Assembly (NCBI GenBank): GCA_030532405.1
Contig: JAUNLF010000005.1
Span: 62,001 to 126,000, forward strand
DNA length: 64,000 nt
Direction: 5' to 3'
Source of the DNA: Actinomycetaceae bacterium
Lineage (GTDB): Bacteria > Actinomycetota > Actinomycetes > Actinomycetales > Actinomycetaceae
In this document: piece after piece, positions 1 through 7,654 of the stretch
Numbering within the stretch: the stretch's first letter is position 1
How the letters are laid out: each line of letters starts with the position of its first letter
The notes under the pieces: generated by a model
The model's database searches: none
What the model saw: the letters and a program-made list of their open reading frames with translations, nothing else
What the model was told of the DNA's origin: nothing
Position numbers and translations under genes: made by a program

Positions 1-93
1 CTTCTCTTTGCAACCGGCGCGGCCGGCTCATGCAAATCTCCTGCACGTGATTGAACTATTGAGACGCCCCGGCGTTTAGATATGGAGAACTCA

Positions 94-1167
94 ATGAAAC
101 GTGTTTGGACTGGAATAGGTGCCGCAGCAGCCGCGGCGTTACTTTTGGCCGGCTGCTCCTCGTCTGCCCCGCAGGCAGGAACCGGTAGTGAGGCCACTGA
201 ACTGCCCGTTGCTGACGTCAGCGAAGTCGTAGTTGTTTCTTACGACTCGATGGAGATTCCCGAAGATGTCATCGCAAAGTTTAAGGAAGAAACAGGCTAC
301 GAGCTGACTGTGAGCCAGTTAGGCTCTGGCGGCGAGCTTGTAAGTCAGCTCGTCTTGTCCAAAGAAAACCCGCTAGGCGATGTAGCTTTCGGCATCGACA
401 ACCTTTCCGCATACCGTGCGATTGAAGAGGGCGTCTTTGCCGACGACGCACCCGAACTGCAGGCTTGGGCAACCGAGCAACAGATCGACGGTGCGCCCGG
501 CCTCGTCCCCTTTGACCAAGGCGACGTGTGCATCAACGTTGACCACGAGTGGTTCGCCGAAAACAACCTGGAAGAGCCCGCCACCCTGGACGACCTCGCG
601 GATCCAAAGTACAAGGACCTGCTGGTTGCGATGAACCCGACTTCGTCCTCGCCGGGCCTGGCCTTCTTTGCCGCAACGGTTGGCGCTTACGGTGATGACT
701 GGACCGGATACTGGGAGAAGCTACGCGACAACGGCGTGAAGATCACCAAGGGCTGGTCGGACGCTTTCGAAGTGGACTACACCGCGGGTGAAGGTGACGG
801 AAACCGTCCGATGATGGTTTCGTACGCGTCATCGCCGGCATACTCGGTGAATGAAGAAATGACCGAATCTTCCACGGGAGCACTGCTGGACACCTGCTTC
901 CACCAGGTTGAATACACCGGCGTGCTTGCCGGTGCGAAGAACCCCGAAGGCGCAAAGGCGTTCATCGACTTCATGCTCCAGGTTCCGCAGCAAGAGATGA
1001 TCTCGGAAGCAAACTACATGCACCCGATCAACCCGGACGCGAACGCGCCCGAAGCGCTGGCAAAGTTCGGCCAAATGTCGGACAACCCGCACCAGGTTGA
1101 CCCGAAGACCCTGGCAGAAAACCAGCAGGACTGGCTACTGCAGTGGACTGAAATCATGGGTAACTAA
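94..1167 (+). CDS. thiB: Thiamine ABC transporter substrate-binding lipoprotein
   Basis: Extracytoplasmic thiamine-binding lipoprotein that feeds the ThiP/ThiQ importer. The chosen start (ATG at 94) has a GGAG six bases upstream; an in-frame ATG at 82 lies inside that ribosome-binding site and is rejected. The protein begins with a basic tip and Ala/Leu core ending in the lipobox LLAGC (Cys21), so it should be lipid-anchored. The mature part opens with the family pattern VVVVSYDSMEIPEDVIAKFK and then NPLGDVAFGIDN, typical of the TbpA/ThiB group rather than iron-binding proteins. Length (357 aa) is normal. It is followed at 35 bp by the permease. No TPP riboswitch is visible in the 93 bases available upstream, but the window may begin too late to show one. 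Confidence 0.87.
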   Translation: MKRVWTGIGAAAAAALLLAGCSSSAPQAGTGSEATELPVADVSEVVVVSYDSMEIPEDVIAKFKEETGYELTVSQLGSGGELVSQLVLSKENPLGDVAFGIDNLSAYRAIEEGVFADDAPELQAWATEQQIDGAPGLVPFDQGDVCINVDHEWFAENNLEEPATLDDLADPKYKDLLVAMNPTSSSPGLAFFAATVGAYGDDWTGYWEKLRDNGVKITKGWSDAFEVDYTAGEGDGNRPMMVSYASSPAYSVNEEMTESSTGALLDTCFHQVEYTGVLAGAKNPEGAKAFIDFMLQVPQQEMISEANYMHPINPDANAPEALAKFGQMSDNPHQVDPKTLAENQQDWLLQWTEIMGN

Positions 1168-1202
1168 GCACGCCCTCACGGGTAATCACACTGTTTTTAA
1201 AC

Positions 1203-2987
1203 ATGCAGATTAAGACGCGGCGGGCACCCTCAGACCGCATCCTCCCCGCAGTGGGATGGACGGTTGCGGTGGGGGTGCCCGTCGTGTTTTTGACGATCTT
1301 CTTTCTGCTCCCCTTCTTGACGCTGGTGGGGCGCGGATTCATGAGCGCGGACGGGGCGCTGGACCTGTCGGGATTCGCGGAAGTCCTGACCCGATCGCGC
1401 ACGTGGCGCGTCATTTGGCAGACCGTGTGGATGTCAAGCATCGCTACGGTTCTAAGCGTTTTGGTTAGTGTGCCCGCCGCGTGGGTGCTGTATCGCACGG
1501 CGTTCCCCGGGCGCGGGTTTTTACGCGGGATTGTGGCCGTGCCGTTCGTGTTGCCCTCCGTCGTGGTGGGCGTCGCATTCCGGTCGATATTCACCGAAAG
1601 CGGGCCGCTAGGGTCGTGGCAACTGGATGGCACCCAGTGGGCGATCATCATCGGCATGGTGTTTTTTAACTACTCGGTGGGCGTGCGCACGCTGGGGAAC
1701 ATGTGGGTGCGGTTAGACCCGCGCGCCGAACAGGCGGCCGCTGCGCTGGGGGCACGCCCGGTGCGCATGTTCTTCACGGTGACGCTGCCGCGCCTAATGC
1801 CCGCGTTGGCGTCCGCGGCCGCCGTTATTTTCTTGTTTTGTGCGACCTCGTTTGGGTTGGTCCTCATTTTGGGTGGTACCCGCACGCAGACGGTTGAAAC
1901 GGAAATCTACTTTCTAACGACCGCCCTTTTGGATCTGAGGTCCGCATCCGTACTGTCGATCGTCCAACTGGTCGTGATTGCGCTGGCACTGTGGATGGGG
2001 TCCGCTGCGCGTCGCGCGGGCGCCGCCACGCAAACCATGCGCACCGATTTGGCGCCCAGGCCCGTCTCCAAAGCGGATGTTCCCGCCCTCGTGGCAACGA
2101 TTATTCCCGTGCTAGTACTGCTGATTGCGCCTTTGGCATACCTATTTTGGAGGTCGTTGCACCGCTCCGGTGAGTTCACCCTCGCCAACTATGCGGCCCT
2201 GTTTGACGCGGACGCGGTAAGGGTCCTGCAAGGTTCGGTGATGGCGGCGACCTGGAGGTCGATCGAGATCGCCCTCGTCGCCATGATTGCGGCCGTGATC
2301 GTTGGCGTGCTGGTATCGATCGTGGTGACGCGCAGGCCGAAGACCATGCTGGGCAAACGGCTATTGGCCGCGTTAGATGGGCTGTTTATGCTCCCGCTAG
2401 GAGTTTCTGCGGTGACCGTGGGGTTTGGGTTTTTGATTGCCCTGGACAAGCCGCCGATCGACTTGCGCGGGTCGTTTTGGCTGATTCCGATGGCTCAGGC
2501 GATGGTTGCGATTCCGCTGGTTGTGCGCGTCGTGACGCCCGTGCTGGCATCGATTGACCCGCGCCAACGAGAAGTCGCGACCGTGCTGGGGGCGGGGCCC
2601 GCACGCTCGCTGGTCACCGTGGAGGGGCCCTACGTTCTGCGGTCGTTGACCATTGGCGCCGCGTTCGCATTTTCGATGTCTTTGGGTGAGTTCGGGGCGA
2701 CCTCATTCCTTGCCCGCCCCGGCACGCCCACACTGCCAGTCGCGATTTACCGGCTGATTTCGGAGCCCGGCGCCACCGAACAGGGCATGGCGCTCGCGGC
2801 GTCCGTGGTACTCGCTCTGCTGGCCGGCTCCGTTATGGCCCTGGTCGAAGCCCGCGCGGACAGCACTTCCGGCGGTCGCGTAGGTAGCGCCGGAAGCCGC
2901 GCAGGTAGCGCCGGCGGTGGTGCTTCTGGTGCTAGCAAGGTCGCTTCGCCCCGCGTGGCACAGGGTAGTTTTGAGAAGGGGATGTAA
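1203..2987 (+). CDS. thiP: Thiamine ABC transporter permease (fused two-domain)
   Basis: Membrane component of the thiamine importer. Two homologous permease halves lie in one chain of about 594 aa, each with about six hydrophobic segments and an EAA-type loop (AAAALGARPVRMFFTVTLP in the first half, VATVLGAGPARSLVTVEGP in the second) that contacts the ATPase. This fused layout is usual for ThiP and related FbpB permeases. The last 45 or so residues are a Gly/Ser/Ala-rich tail that looks disordered. No clear Shine-Dalgarno precedes the ATG at 1203, so the start is less certain than the gene. The stop codon shares its last base with the ATG of the ATPase gene (TAATG), indicating translational coupling. 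Confidence 0.85.
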   Translation: MQIKTRRAPSDRILPAVGWTVAVGVPVVFLTIFFLLPFLTLVGRGFMSADGALDLSGFAEVLTRSRTWRVIWQTVWMSSIATVLSVLVSVPAAWVLYRTAFPGRGFLRGIVAVPFVLPSVVVGVAFRSIFTESGPLGSWQLDGTQWAIIIGMVFFNYSVGVRTLGNMWVRLDPRAEQAAAALGARPVRMFFTVTLPRLMPALASAAAVIFLFCATSFGLVLILGGTRTQTVETEIYFLTTALLDLRSASVLSIVQLVVIALALWMGSAARRAGAATQTMRTDLAPRPVSKADVPALVATIIPVLVLLIAPLAYLFWRSLHRSGEFTLANYAALFDADAVRVLQGSVMAATWRSIEIALVAMIAAVIVGVLVSIVVTRRPKTMLGKRLLAALDGLFMLPLGVSAVTVGFGFLIALDKPPIDLRGSFWLIPMAQAMVAIPLVVRVVTPVLASIDPRQREVATVLGAGPARSLVTVEGPYVLRSLTIGAAFAFSMSLGEFGATSFLARPGTPTLPVAIYRLISEPGATEQGMALAASVVLALLAGSVMALVEARADSTSGGRVGSAGSRAGSAGGGASGASKVASPRVAQGSFEKGM

Positions 2988-3973
2988 TGACAGAATCTGG
3001 GCTCGTCCTCGAAAATATTGATGTCTTTTACGGCAGTGTGCACGCTGTGAAGGACGTGTCTGTGGCGTTGGAGCCGGGGAAGATCCTCGCGTTGCTGGGG
3101 GCGTCCGGTTCGGGGAAGTCGTCTTTGTTGCGCGCGATTGCGGGCTTGGAGAAGGCCCATGGGCGCGTTGTTTTTGCGGGTCAGGACGTGGCGGACTTGC
3201 CTGTTTATCGCCGTGGTTTTGGACTCATGTTTCAAGATGGCCAGCTTTTTGGGCACCGCAATGTGGGCCAAAATGTTGCGTACGGTTTGAAGGGCCGGTT
3301 GCCGAGGGCGCAGTGGGCCGACCGCGTGGAGCAACTGTTGGACACGGTTGGTTTGCCCGGTTATGCGGATCGCGCGGTTTCGACTCTGTCGGGTGGGCAG
3401 GCGCAGCGCGTGGCGTTGGCGCGGGCGCTGGCTCCGCAGCCGCGACTGTTGTTGTTGGATGAGCCCCTGTCCGCCCTCGATCGCGCGCTTCGCGAGCAGC
3501 TTTCCGTGGAGATCCGCCAGATTGTTCACCGCACGCACACGACCGCGGTGTATGTGACGCACGATCAGGATGAGGCCTTCACTGTGGCTGACACTGTTGC
3601 GATCATGCATGAGGGCGAGTTGGCGCGGATTGGGACTGCGCAACAGGTGTGGACGGACCCGCGAACCGCTACGGTTGCGCGGTTCTTGGGGTATGGGCCG
3701 CTATTGGATGCGGGTCAGGCCGCGCGCTTTGGCGTGGAAGTTCCCGCTGACCGCTTGTTGGCGTGCGGGCCTGACGCGTGGCGCCAGTCGAGCGAGGGTG
3801 TGGCCGTGCAAGTGTTGGAGAGCCGCACGGTGCGCGGCGCAGAAGAAGTTGTCGCCCAGTTCGCTGACGGGGTCCGCGCGTCGGTTGACCTGCCGATCGG
3901 CACCGATGTTCGCGCAAACACCATCCGGGTTGCACTAGACCCGTCTCGTTGCGCAGTCGTGCGCGACGCCTAG
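2987..3973 (+). CDS. thiQ: Thiamine ABC transporter ATP-binding protein
   Basis: Cytoplasmic ATPase of the thiamine importer. All ABC signatures are present: Walker A GASGSGKS at residues 38-45, signature LSGGQ at 134-138, Walker B LLLLDEP at 154-160, D-loop SALD and the switch His192 in VTHDQDEAF. At 328 aa it is about 100 residues longer than Proteobacterial ThiQ; the extra C-terminal part resembles the regulatory TOBE-like domain of Fe/polyamine-type ATPases. Position as third gene of thiB-thiP-thiQ, with a one-base overlap with thiP, supports the thiamine role; on sequence alone an iron or putrescine ATPase would be an alternative. Confidence 0.82.
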   Translation: MTESGLVLENIDVFYGSVHAVKDVSVALEPGKILALLGASGSGKSSLLRAIAGLEKAHGRVVFAGQDVADLPVYRRGFGLMFQDGQLFGHRNVGQNVAYGLKGRLPRAQWADRVEQLLDTVGLPGYADRAVSTLSGGQAQRVALARALAPQPRLLLLDEPLSALDRALREQLSVEIRQIVHRTHTTAVYVTHDQDEAFTVADTVAIMHEGELARIGTAQQVWTDPRTATVARFLGYGPLLDAGQAARFGVEVPADRLLACGPDAWRQSSEGVAVQVLESRTVRGAEEVVAQFADGVRASVDLPIGTDVRANTIRVALDPSRCAVVRDA

Positions 3974-3985
3974 GACGCGCGAGCC

Positions 3986-4013
3986 AGGCGGGTGTAAAAC
4001 TCAGCCCGCCCTC
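3986..4013. terminator. Weak hairpin between convergent genes
   Basis: A GGCGGG/CCCGCC stem (3987-3992 with 4005-4010) separated by an A-rich loop lies between the converging thiQ and DUF4921 genes. There is no good T tract. It could be a weak bidirectional terminator; its right arm overlaps a copy of the over-represented CGCCCTC heptamer (4007-4013). Confidence 0.35.
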
Positions 4014-4028
4014 GTGGATGAAAACTGT

Positions 4029-5342
4029 TTAACGCAGGTCTTCGGGGCCGACTTTGCATTCTTCGCCCAGAAGCATCTTCGCGATTTTGCCTTCGTCGCG
4101 CAGGCGGCGAAGTTCAGGGAGCAGCCTGTCGCGTACGCCCCACGGGTCGATCGTGTTCAGGTAGATTCGGGTGCCGCCTTCAAAGCCGGCGAGTGTAGAA
4201 ATGCGCCACTTGATGAGCAACCTCCACCGCATGGGGGATGCGATGTCGGGCGGACGGTGGTACCACTCTTCGTTGCAGGGCACTTCGCGTCCGGTTGCCG
4301 CGTGGATGGCGTGCACGAGGTCAGAGACGCCGCGCATTTGCTCGTCCGTGGCCTCCCACGGGTTGTAGGACGGGCCGAGCGGCCATATCGCGACACTGGG
4401 GTAGCGGTGACCGATACCGGCAAGTGCGACAGCGTGATCATTTTGTGCCAGGAGGACGCCGCGGGTGACGGCGACCTTCATGATCTTCTCGTAGATTTCA
4501 GGGTCGCGGCGCAGGCGCCCAAGTTCCGCGTCGGTTTGCACCGAGTGCGCGTCGATCGCGACAAGCTGCTTGTGCAGGTGGTCGAAAGACGCGCCGGCGG
4601 GTTTCAACCAGTTTTGGAAGCACGCCACGTAGCGCACCTGGTCGTTCAACTTGTACAGGTCTTCCATGGCGTCGGCCGTGAACTTCATGTAGTAGTAGTG
4701 CTCTTCGGGGGTTAGCGTGCCCGACGAGGCTAGTTCAGCGGTTGACTTTGCGCCCGGTTCGTAATGGTTTTTAGCGACGATAACGTCGTGGCCACCGGAG
4801 AAAAATCCGGAAGCTTCCGGCAGTAGCTGCGAGTCGTCCATCGCTTCGATCTCTTCAGCTGTCTTGCCGGACGCCATTAGCCGCATTTTCACGACGCGCA
4901 TCACGTGGTCGTAGCCGTCCGAGTTCGCCAGGTACTGCGCCATGCGACGATATTCCGCTTCGGAGGGCGTGTGGCCGTGGTTGAGGTGCCAGTATTTGTA
5001 AGAGACGATCTCAAACAGGTTGGGGATTCGCCGGAACTCCGCGGTGGTCTGGTCAAGCTGCGCGGCCGAGAGGCCCTCTAGCTTCTCCCACAAGCCGTCC
5101 GCGTGGCGGATCATTCGCGCCTTTTCCGGCGGGGTCTCTAAGTATCGGTTTTGACAGAACGCGCAGTAGTTGCCGTGATTTTCCTTGTCGATCGGCTGAA
5201 TGTTCTGTGCTGGAACCGACAGCGGCCTATGTCCGCGACCAGGCACGGTCCAAACTTCCGTACCGGTGAGCATGTTCTTTTGTTTTACGGTTCCATCAGC
5301 CAAGCGTTGAATAGCTTGGTTATCTATTTGCTCTTTGGACAT
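4029..5342 (-). CDS. GalT-like HIT-superfamily protein (DUF4921 family)
   Basis: 437-residue protein resembling the DUF4921 family, related to galactose-1-phosphate uridylyltransferases. Near the N-terminus is a probable zinc-binding Cys pair (NYCAFCQNRY), and in the second half is the HIT-like active-site stretch FDHLHKQLVAID, where GalT enzymes have His-Pro-His-Gln. The family's exact reaction is not known to me; a nucleotidyl transfer on a sugar phosphate or nucleotide is the reasonable inference. The gene is alone, convergent with thiQ. A TAGGGT box ends six bases before its ATG (rc of 5349-5354), suggesting a leaderless transcript. A link with Gal-1-P from the GH112 locus at 50.8 kb is possible but not shown. 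Confidence 0.65.
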   Translation of the reverse strand: MSKEQIDNQAIQRLADGTVKQKNMLTGTEVWTVPGRGHRPLSVPAQNIQPIDKENHGNYCAFCQNRYLETPPEKARMIRHADGLWEKLEGLSAAQLDQTTAEFRRIPNLFEIVSYKYWHLNHGHTPSEAEYRRMAQYLANSDGYDHVMRVVKMRLMASGKTAEEIEAMDDSQLLPEASGFFSGGHDVIVAKNHYEPGAKSTAELASSGTLTPEEHYYYMKFTADAMEDLYKLNDQVRYVACFQNWLKPAGASFDHLHKQLVAIDAHSVQTDAELGRLRRDPEIYEKIMKVAVTRGVLLAQNDHAVALAGIGHRYPSVAIWPLGPSYNPWEATDEQMRGVSDLVHAIHAATGREVPCNEEWYHRPPDIASPMRWRLLIKWRISTLAGFEGGTRIYLNTIDPWGVRDRLLPELRRLRDEGKIAKMLLGEECKVGPEDLR

Positions 5343-5441
5343 ACTTCCACCCTAGTGGAACGGGAGCGAGCCTGCCGGTAACTTGTGCTGTCTGGCACCT
5401 CTCTTTAAGTGCAGACGCCCAGCTCGCCCTCGCCTCCATAC

Positions 5442-5470
5442 AAAAATCCTCGTGCAGATTGTGCACGAGG
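5442..5470 (-). terminator. Rho-independent terminator of the ACT-domain gene
   Basis: Perfect 9-bp stem CCTCGTGCA/TGCACGAGG (5448-5456 with 5462-5470) and 5-base loop. On the minus strand it is followed by ATTTTTG. It sits 36 bp after the stop of the ACT-domain gene. Confidence 0.8.
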
Positions 5471-5505
5471 ACGGGCAGGCTTGCGCCAGCCAATAGGTTT
5501 ACAGG

Positions 5506-5913
5506 TTAGTTAGGTAGCCAGCCTTGCGCTTGCTCCTTGAGGTCGTGGAGGATCTCAAGGGCTTCATCGGCCTTGTCTACCTGGACGAATAGGTGATCGC
5601 GGTGGAACCCTGCCAGCGAGTTACACGTAATCGAGCGTGCCGCCAAAATCTGCGCGACCGTCGCCGTGATCCCAACAGACTGTAGCGAAGAGGGCACGTC
5701 CATTGAAATGCGGGCGAAACGATTATCGGTAGGCAACCCAGCTTTCTTCGCGCGATCCTCAGAAATGACGATGGTCATACCTTCGTATTCGCGAACGGTT
5801 GCGAACGGTTCAACACCTTCTGGAATCTCATCCAGGGCAACGAAAACGTAGATGCCCTGAATCTTCAACTCCATCGATGCAAGTGAATGATCGAGAGACT
5901 GATTTGCTGTCAT
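5506..5913 (-). CDS. ACT-domain protein
   Basis: 135-residue cytoplasmic protein made almost entirely of ACT-type ligand-binding repeats: an N-terminal part (LKIQGIYVFVALDEIPEG) and a C-terminal part (ISMDVPSSLQSVGITATVAQ, then HLFVQVDKADEALEIL) with the beta-alpha-beta pattern of small amino-acid sensor domains. There is no catalytic or DNA-binding domain, so a regulatory or amino-acid-binding role is inferred and the ligand is unknown. A TAAGTT box ends six bases upstream of the ATG with no Shine-Dalgarno, so translation is probably leaderless. It is a single-gene unit with its own terminator, divergent from hsp20. Confidence 0.72.
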   Translation of the reverse strand: MTANQSLDHSLASMELKIQGIYVFVALDEIPEGVEPFATVREYEGMTIVISEDRAKKAGLPTDNRFARISMDVPSSLQSVGITATVAQILAARSITCNSLAGFHRDHLFVQVDKADEALEILHDLKEQAQGWLPN

Positions 5914-5995
5914 ACCAGAAACTTACCGAAAAAGGTCCTGCAGGTATACGGGTGTCTCACGCCTTGACAGCCCGCCCTCATAAACAAATTTCAGC

Positions 5996-6016
5996 CTTGA
6001 GTGAACTAGGCTCAAC
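5996..6016. promoter_or_regulatory. HAIR-like operator (HspR) upstream of hsp20
   Basis: TTGAG at 5997-6001 and CTCAA at 6011-6015 form an inverted repeat with the spacing of the actinobacterial HAIR box (CTTGAGT-N7-ACTCAAG). The inner bases match, the flanking bases are imperfect. Two better copies precede dnaK and one precedes clpB in this window, and an hspR gene is present at 25 kb. Confidence 0.68.
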
Positions 6017-6021
6017 TTTAG

Positions 6022-6048
6022 TTGGCACTCTCGGGGTAAGAGTGCCAA
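6022..6048. promoter_or_regulatory. CIRCE operator (HrcA) upstream of hsp20
   Basis: TTGGCACTC (6022-6030), nine bases, then GAGTGCCAA (6040-6048): perfect 9-bp arms with exactly the CIRCE spacing, differing from the TTAGCACTC consensus at one symmetrical position. It lies 43 bp before the hsp20 ATG and five bases after the HAIR-like box, so HrcA and HspR may both repress this promoter. Confidence 0.9.
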
Positions 6049-6090
6049 TATAGAGGTGTTCAAAGATTTACAGACCACGGAGGAATCAAA

Positions 6091-6528
6091 ATGGCTCGTT
6101 ACTACGACCCGATTCGCGACATGAACCGACTAATGGATGCGGCTTTCCGCCAGGCGCCGACCTCGCCGTCAATGCCTCTGGACTTGTACCGCATGGGGGA
6201 GAACTTCTTCGCCAAGATCGACCTGCCCGGCGTTGACCCCGCGTCGATTGATATTGATGTTGAGGATCGCACTTTGACCGTTCGTGCCGAGCGCGCCGGC
6301 GCCCAGAGCGACGACATGGAGTGGCTCACCCACGAGCGTCCGGTCGGCACCTTCGCCCGCCAGCTCACCCTTGGTTACGGCGTTGCACTCGACAAGATTG
6401 AGGCCGACTACGCCGACGGTGTTCTGACGCTAACCATCCCGGTTGCCGAAGAAGCAAAGCCGCGCAAGATTCAGGTTCGCCACAAGGACGACGGCAAGGT
6501 CATCGAAGCTGAAAGCAACGAAGGCTAA
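6091..6528 (+). CDS. Small heat-shock protein (Hsp20/alpha-crystallin)
   Basis: ATP-independent holdase that binds unfolding proteins in the cytoplasm. The 145-residue chain has a short N-terminal arm (MARYYDPIRDMNRLMDAAF), then the alpha-crystallin domain with the signatures FFAKIDLPGVDPASIDIDVE, LTVRAER and GVLTLTIPVAEEAKPRKIQV; an IPV-like motif for oligomerisation is visible. GGAGG precedes the ATG at a good distance. It is a single-gene transcription unit between the CIRCE/HAIR operators and a strong hairpin terminator. Confidence 0.93.
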   Translation: MARYYDPIRDMNRLMDAAFRQAPTSPSMPLDLYRMGENFFAKIDLPGVDPASIDIDVEDRTLTVRAERAGAQSDDMEWLTHERPVGTFARQLTLGYGVALDKIEADYADGVLTLTIPVAEEAKPRKIQVRHKDDGKVIEAESNEG

Positions 6529-6559
6529 ACCCGCCAACCATTCCTGAAGAGGACCATAT

Positions 6560-6594
6560 AAAAGTCCGGCCCGATCTCCTCGGGCCGGACTTTT
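6560..6594. terminator. Bidirectional intrinsic terminator
   Basis: A 14-bp perfect stem (AAAAGTCCGGCCCG with CGGGCCGGACTTTT) and 7-base loop, with A and T runs at its ends, serves both hsp20 (plus) and the aldo/keto reductase (minus). Confidence 0.9.
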
Positions 6595-6622
6595 ATGTTC
6601 AGCGTGTGCCTACGCGGACGTT

Positions 6623-7471
6623 TTACAGGCGGTCCATGGTGTTGGGGTGGGAGCCGCAGCGACCGTCCTCGCCCTTATCCAGTGACGTAATCAGTTCCAT
6701 GTCGGAGGACGTGAGCTCAAAGTCGAACAGCTCAAAGTTCTCCCGCATCCGCTCTTGGTGCATTGACTTGGGGAACACAACGTCTCCGCGTTGCAACGCC
6801 CACCGAAGCGCCACTTGCGACGCCGTCTTGCCGTACGGTTCCCCAATGTCTTGGAGTAACGGCTCGTTAACAATTGCGCCGCGCGCCAGCGGAGACCACG
6901 CCTCCGTCACAATCTGATGCTCATCGTGGAACGCGTGCAAGCCCGCGATCTGCATGTACGGATGCGACTCCACCTGGTTCACCATCGGCTTGATGTCACA
7001 CTGGTCCAAAATCGGCTGAATGTGGTGTTCCAGGAAGTTCGAAAGCCCAATCGCGCGGGCACGCCCGTCCTCGTAAAACTCCTGTAGCACTTCCCAAGTT
7101 TGAATAAAGTCGCCCCCGTACAGCGTCGGCAGCGGCCAGTGGATCAAAAACAAGTCAACGTAATCGACCTGCAAATCCTGTAGCGACTTGTCAAAAGTGC
7201 GGCGCGCGTCGTCTGGTAAATGATTCGAATTGTCCAGTTTCGTAGTCAAAAAGTATTCATCGCGACTGAGGGCGGCCGCGCGAATCCCTCGGCCAACCTC
7301 AAGCTCGTTGCCATACATCTGGGCGGTGTCAAAGTGGCGGTAACCGACCTCGGCACCTTCTTCAACAACCCGCTGAGCTTCAGCCGGCGGAACCTTGTAC
7401 GTGCCGAGCCCCAACTGAGGGATCTCCAGCCCGTGATACATCTTCAACGTCGGCACACCAAAATCAGTCAT
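6623..7471 (-). CDS. Aldo/keto reductase
   Basis: NADPH-dependent cytoplasmic carbonyl reductase of the AKR5/2,5-diketo-D-gluconate reductase type; the physiological substrate cannot be told from sequence. The AKR tetrad is visible: Asp and Tyr in HFDTAQMYGNE, Lys in LTTKLDN and His in LIHWPLP; the cofactor loop PKSMHQERMREN lies near the C-terminus. The start at 7471 (MTDFGVPTLKM) is preferred because GGAGGA lies upstream; a longer TTG-initiated frame starting at 7492 would place that sequence inside the gene. Length of 282 aa is normal. It is monocistronic, facing hsp20 across a shared terminator. Confidence 0.9.
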   Translation of the reverse strand: MTDFGVPTLKMYHGLEIPQLGLGTYKVPPAEAQRVVEEGAEVGYRHFDTAQMYGNELEVGRGIRAAALSRDEYFLTTKLDNSNHLPDDARRTFDKSLQDLQVDYVDLFLIHWPLPTLYGGDFIQTWEVLQEFYEDGRARAIGLSNFLEHHIQPILDQCDIKPMVNQVESHPYMQIAGLHAFHDEHQIVTEAWSPLARGAIVNEPLLQDIGEPYGKTASQVALRWALQRGDVVFPKSMHQERMRENFELFDFELTSSDMELITSLDKGEDGRCGSHPNTMDRL

Positions 7472-7561
7472 AAAAATCTTCCTCCCACCCAAAGCCTACT
7501 AGCGCCAAGCCGCGTCCGAATAGGGAAGAGCGTGGAAGGAAGCGACAACATCGGGCCGCGG

Positions 7562-7625
7562 GGGCGCGGTGTTGTGAGCGACCAGAAAAGTGTGGGCGCG
7601 GTGTTGTGAGTGACCAGAAAAGTGT
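7562..7625. repeat. 32-bp tandem duplication
   Basis: Two adjacent 32-base units (7562-7593 and 7594-7625), each starting GGGCGCGGTGTTGTGAG and ending CAGAAAAGTGT, differ at one base, and the first seven bases recur at 7626. The array lies in the gap between the reductase and the ABC exporter and runs into the exporter's terminator hairpin. It looks like a recent slippage duplication. Confidence 0.9.
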
Positions 7626-7648
7626 GGGCGCGCTTTTCGCGCGCCCAC
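7624..7648 (-). terminator. Terminator hairpin after the ABC exporter operon
   Basis: Perfect 10-bp stem GTGGGCGCGC/GCGCGCCCAC with a 5-base loop, seven bases past the exporter stop codon. On the minus strand it is followed by ACTTTTC, a short T tract contributed by the 32-bp repeat. Confidence 0.7.
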
Positions 7649-7654
7649 AAGCGG

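Noticed and set aside
1-93. TPP riboswitch upstream of thiB
   Set aside because: None of the conserved CUGAGA or pyrophosphate-helix sequences is visible in the available 93 bases; the window may start downstream of it.
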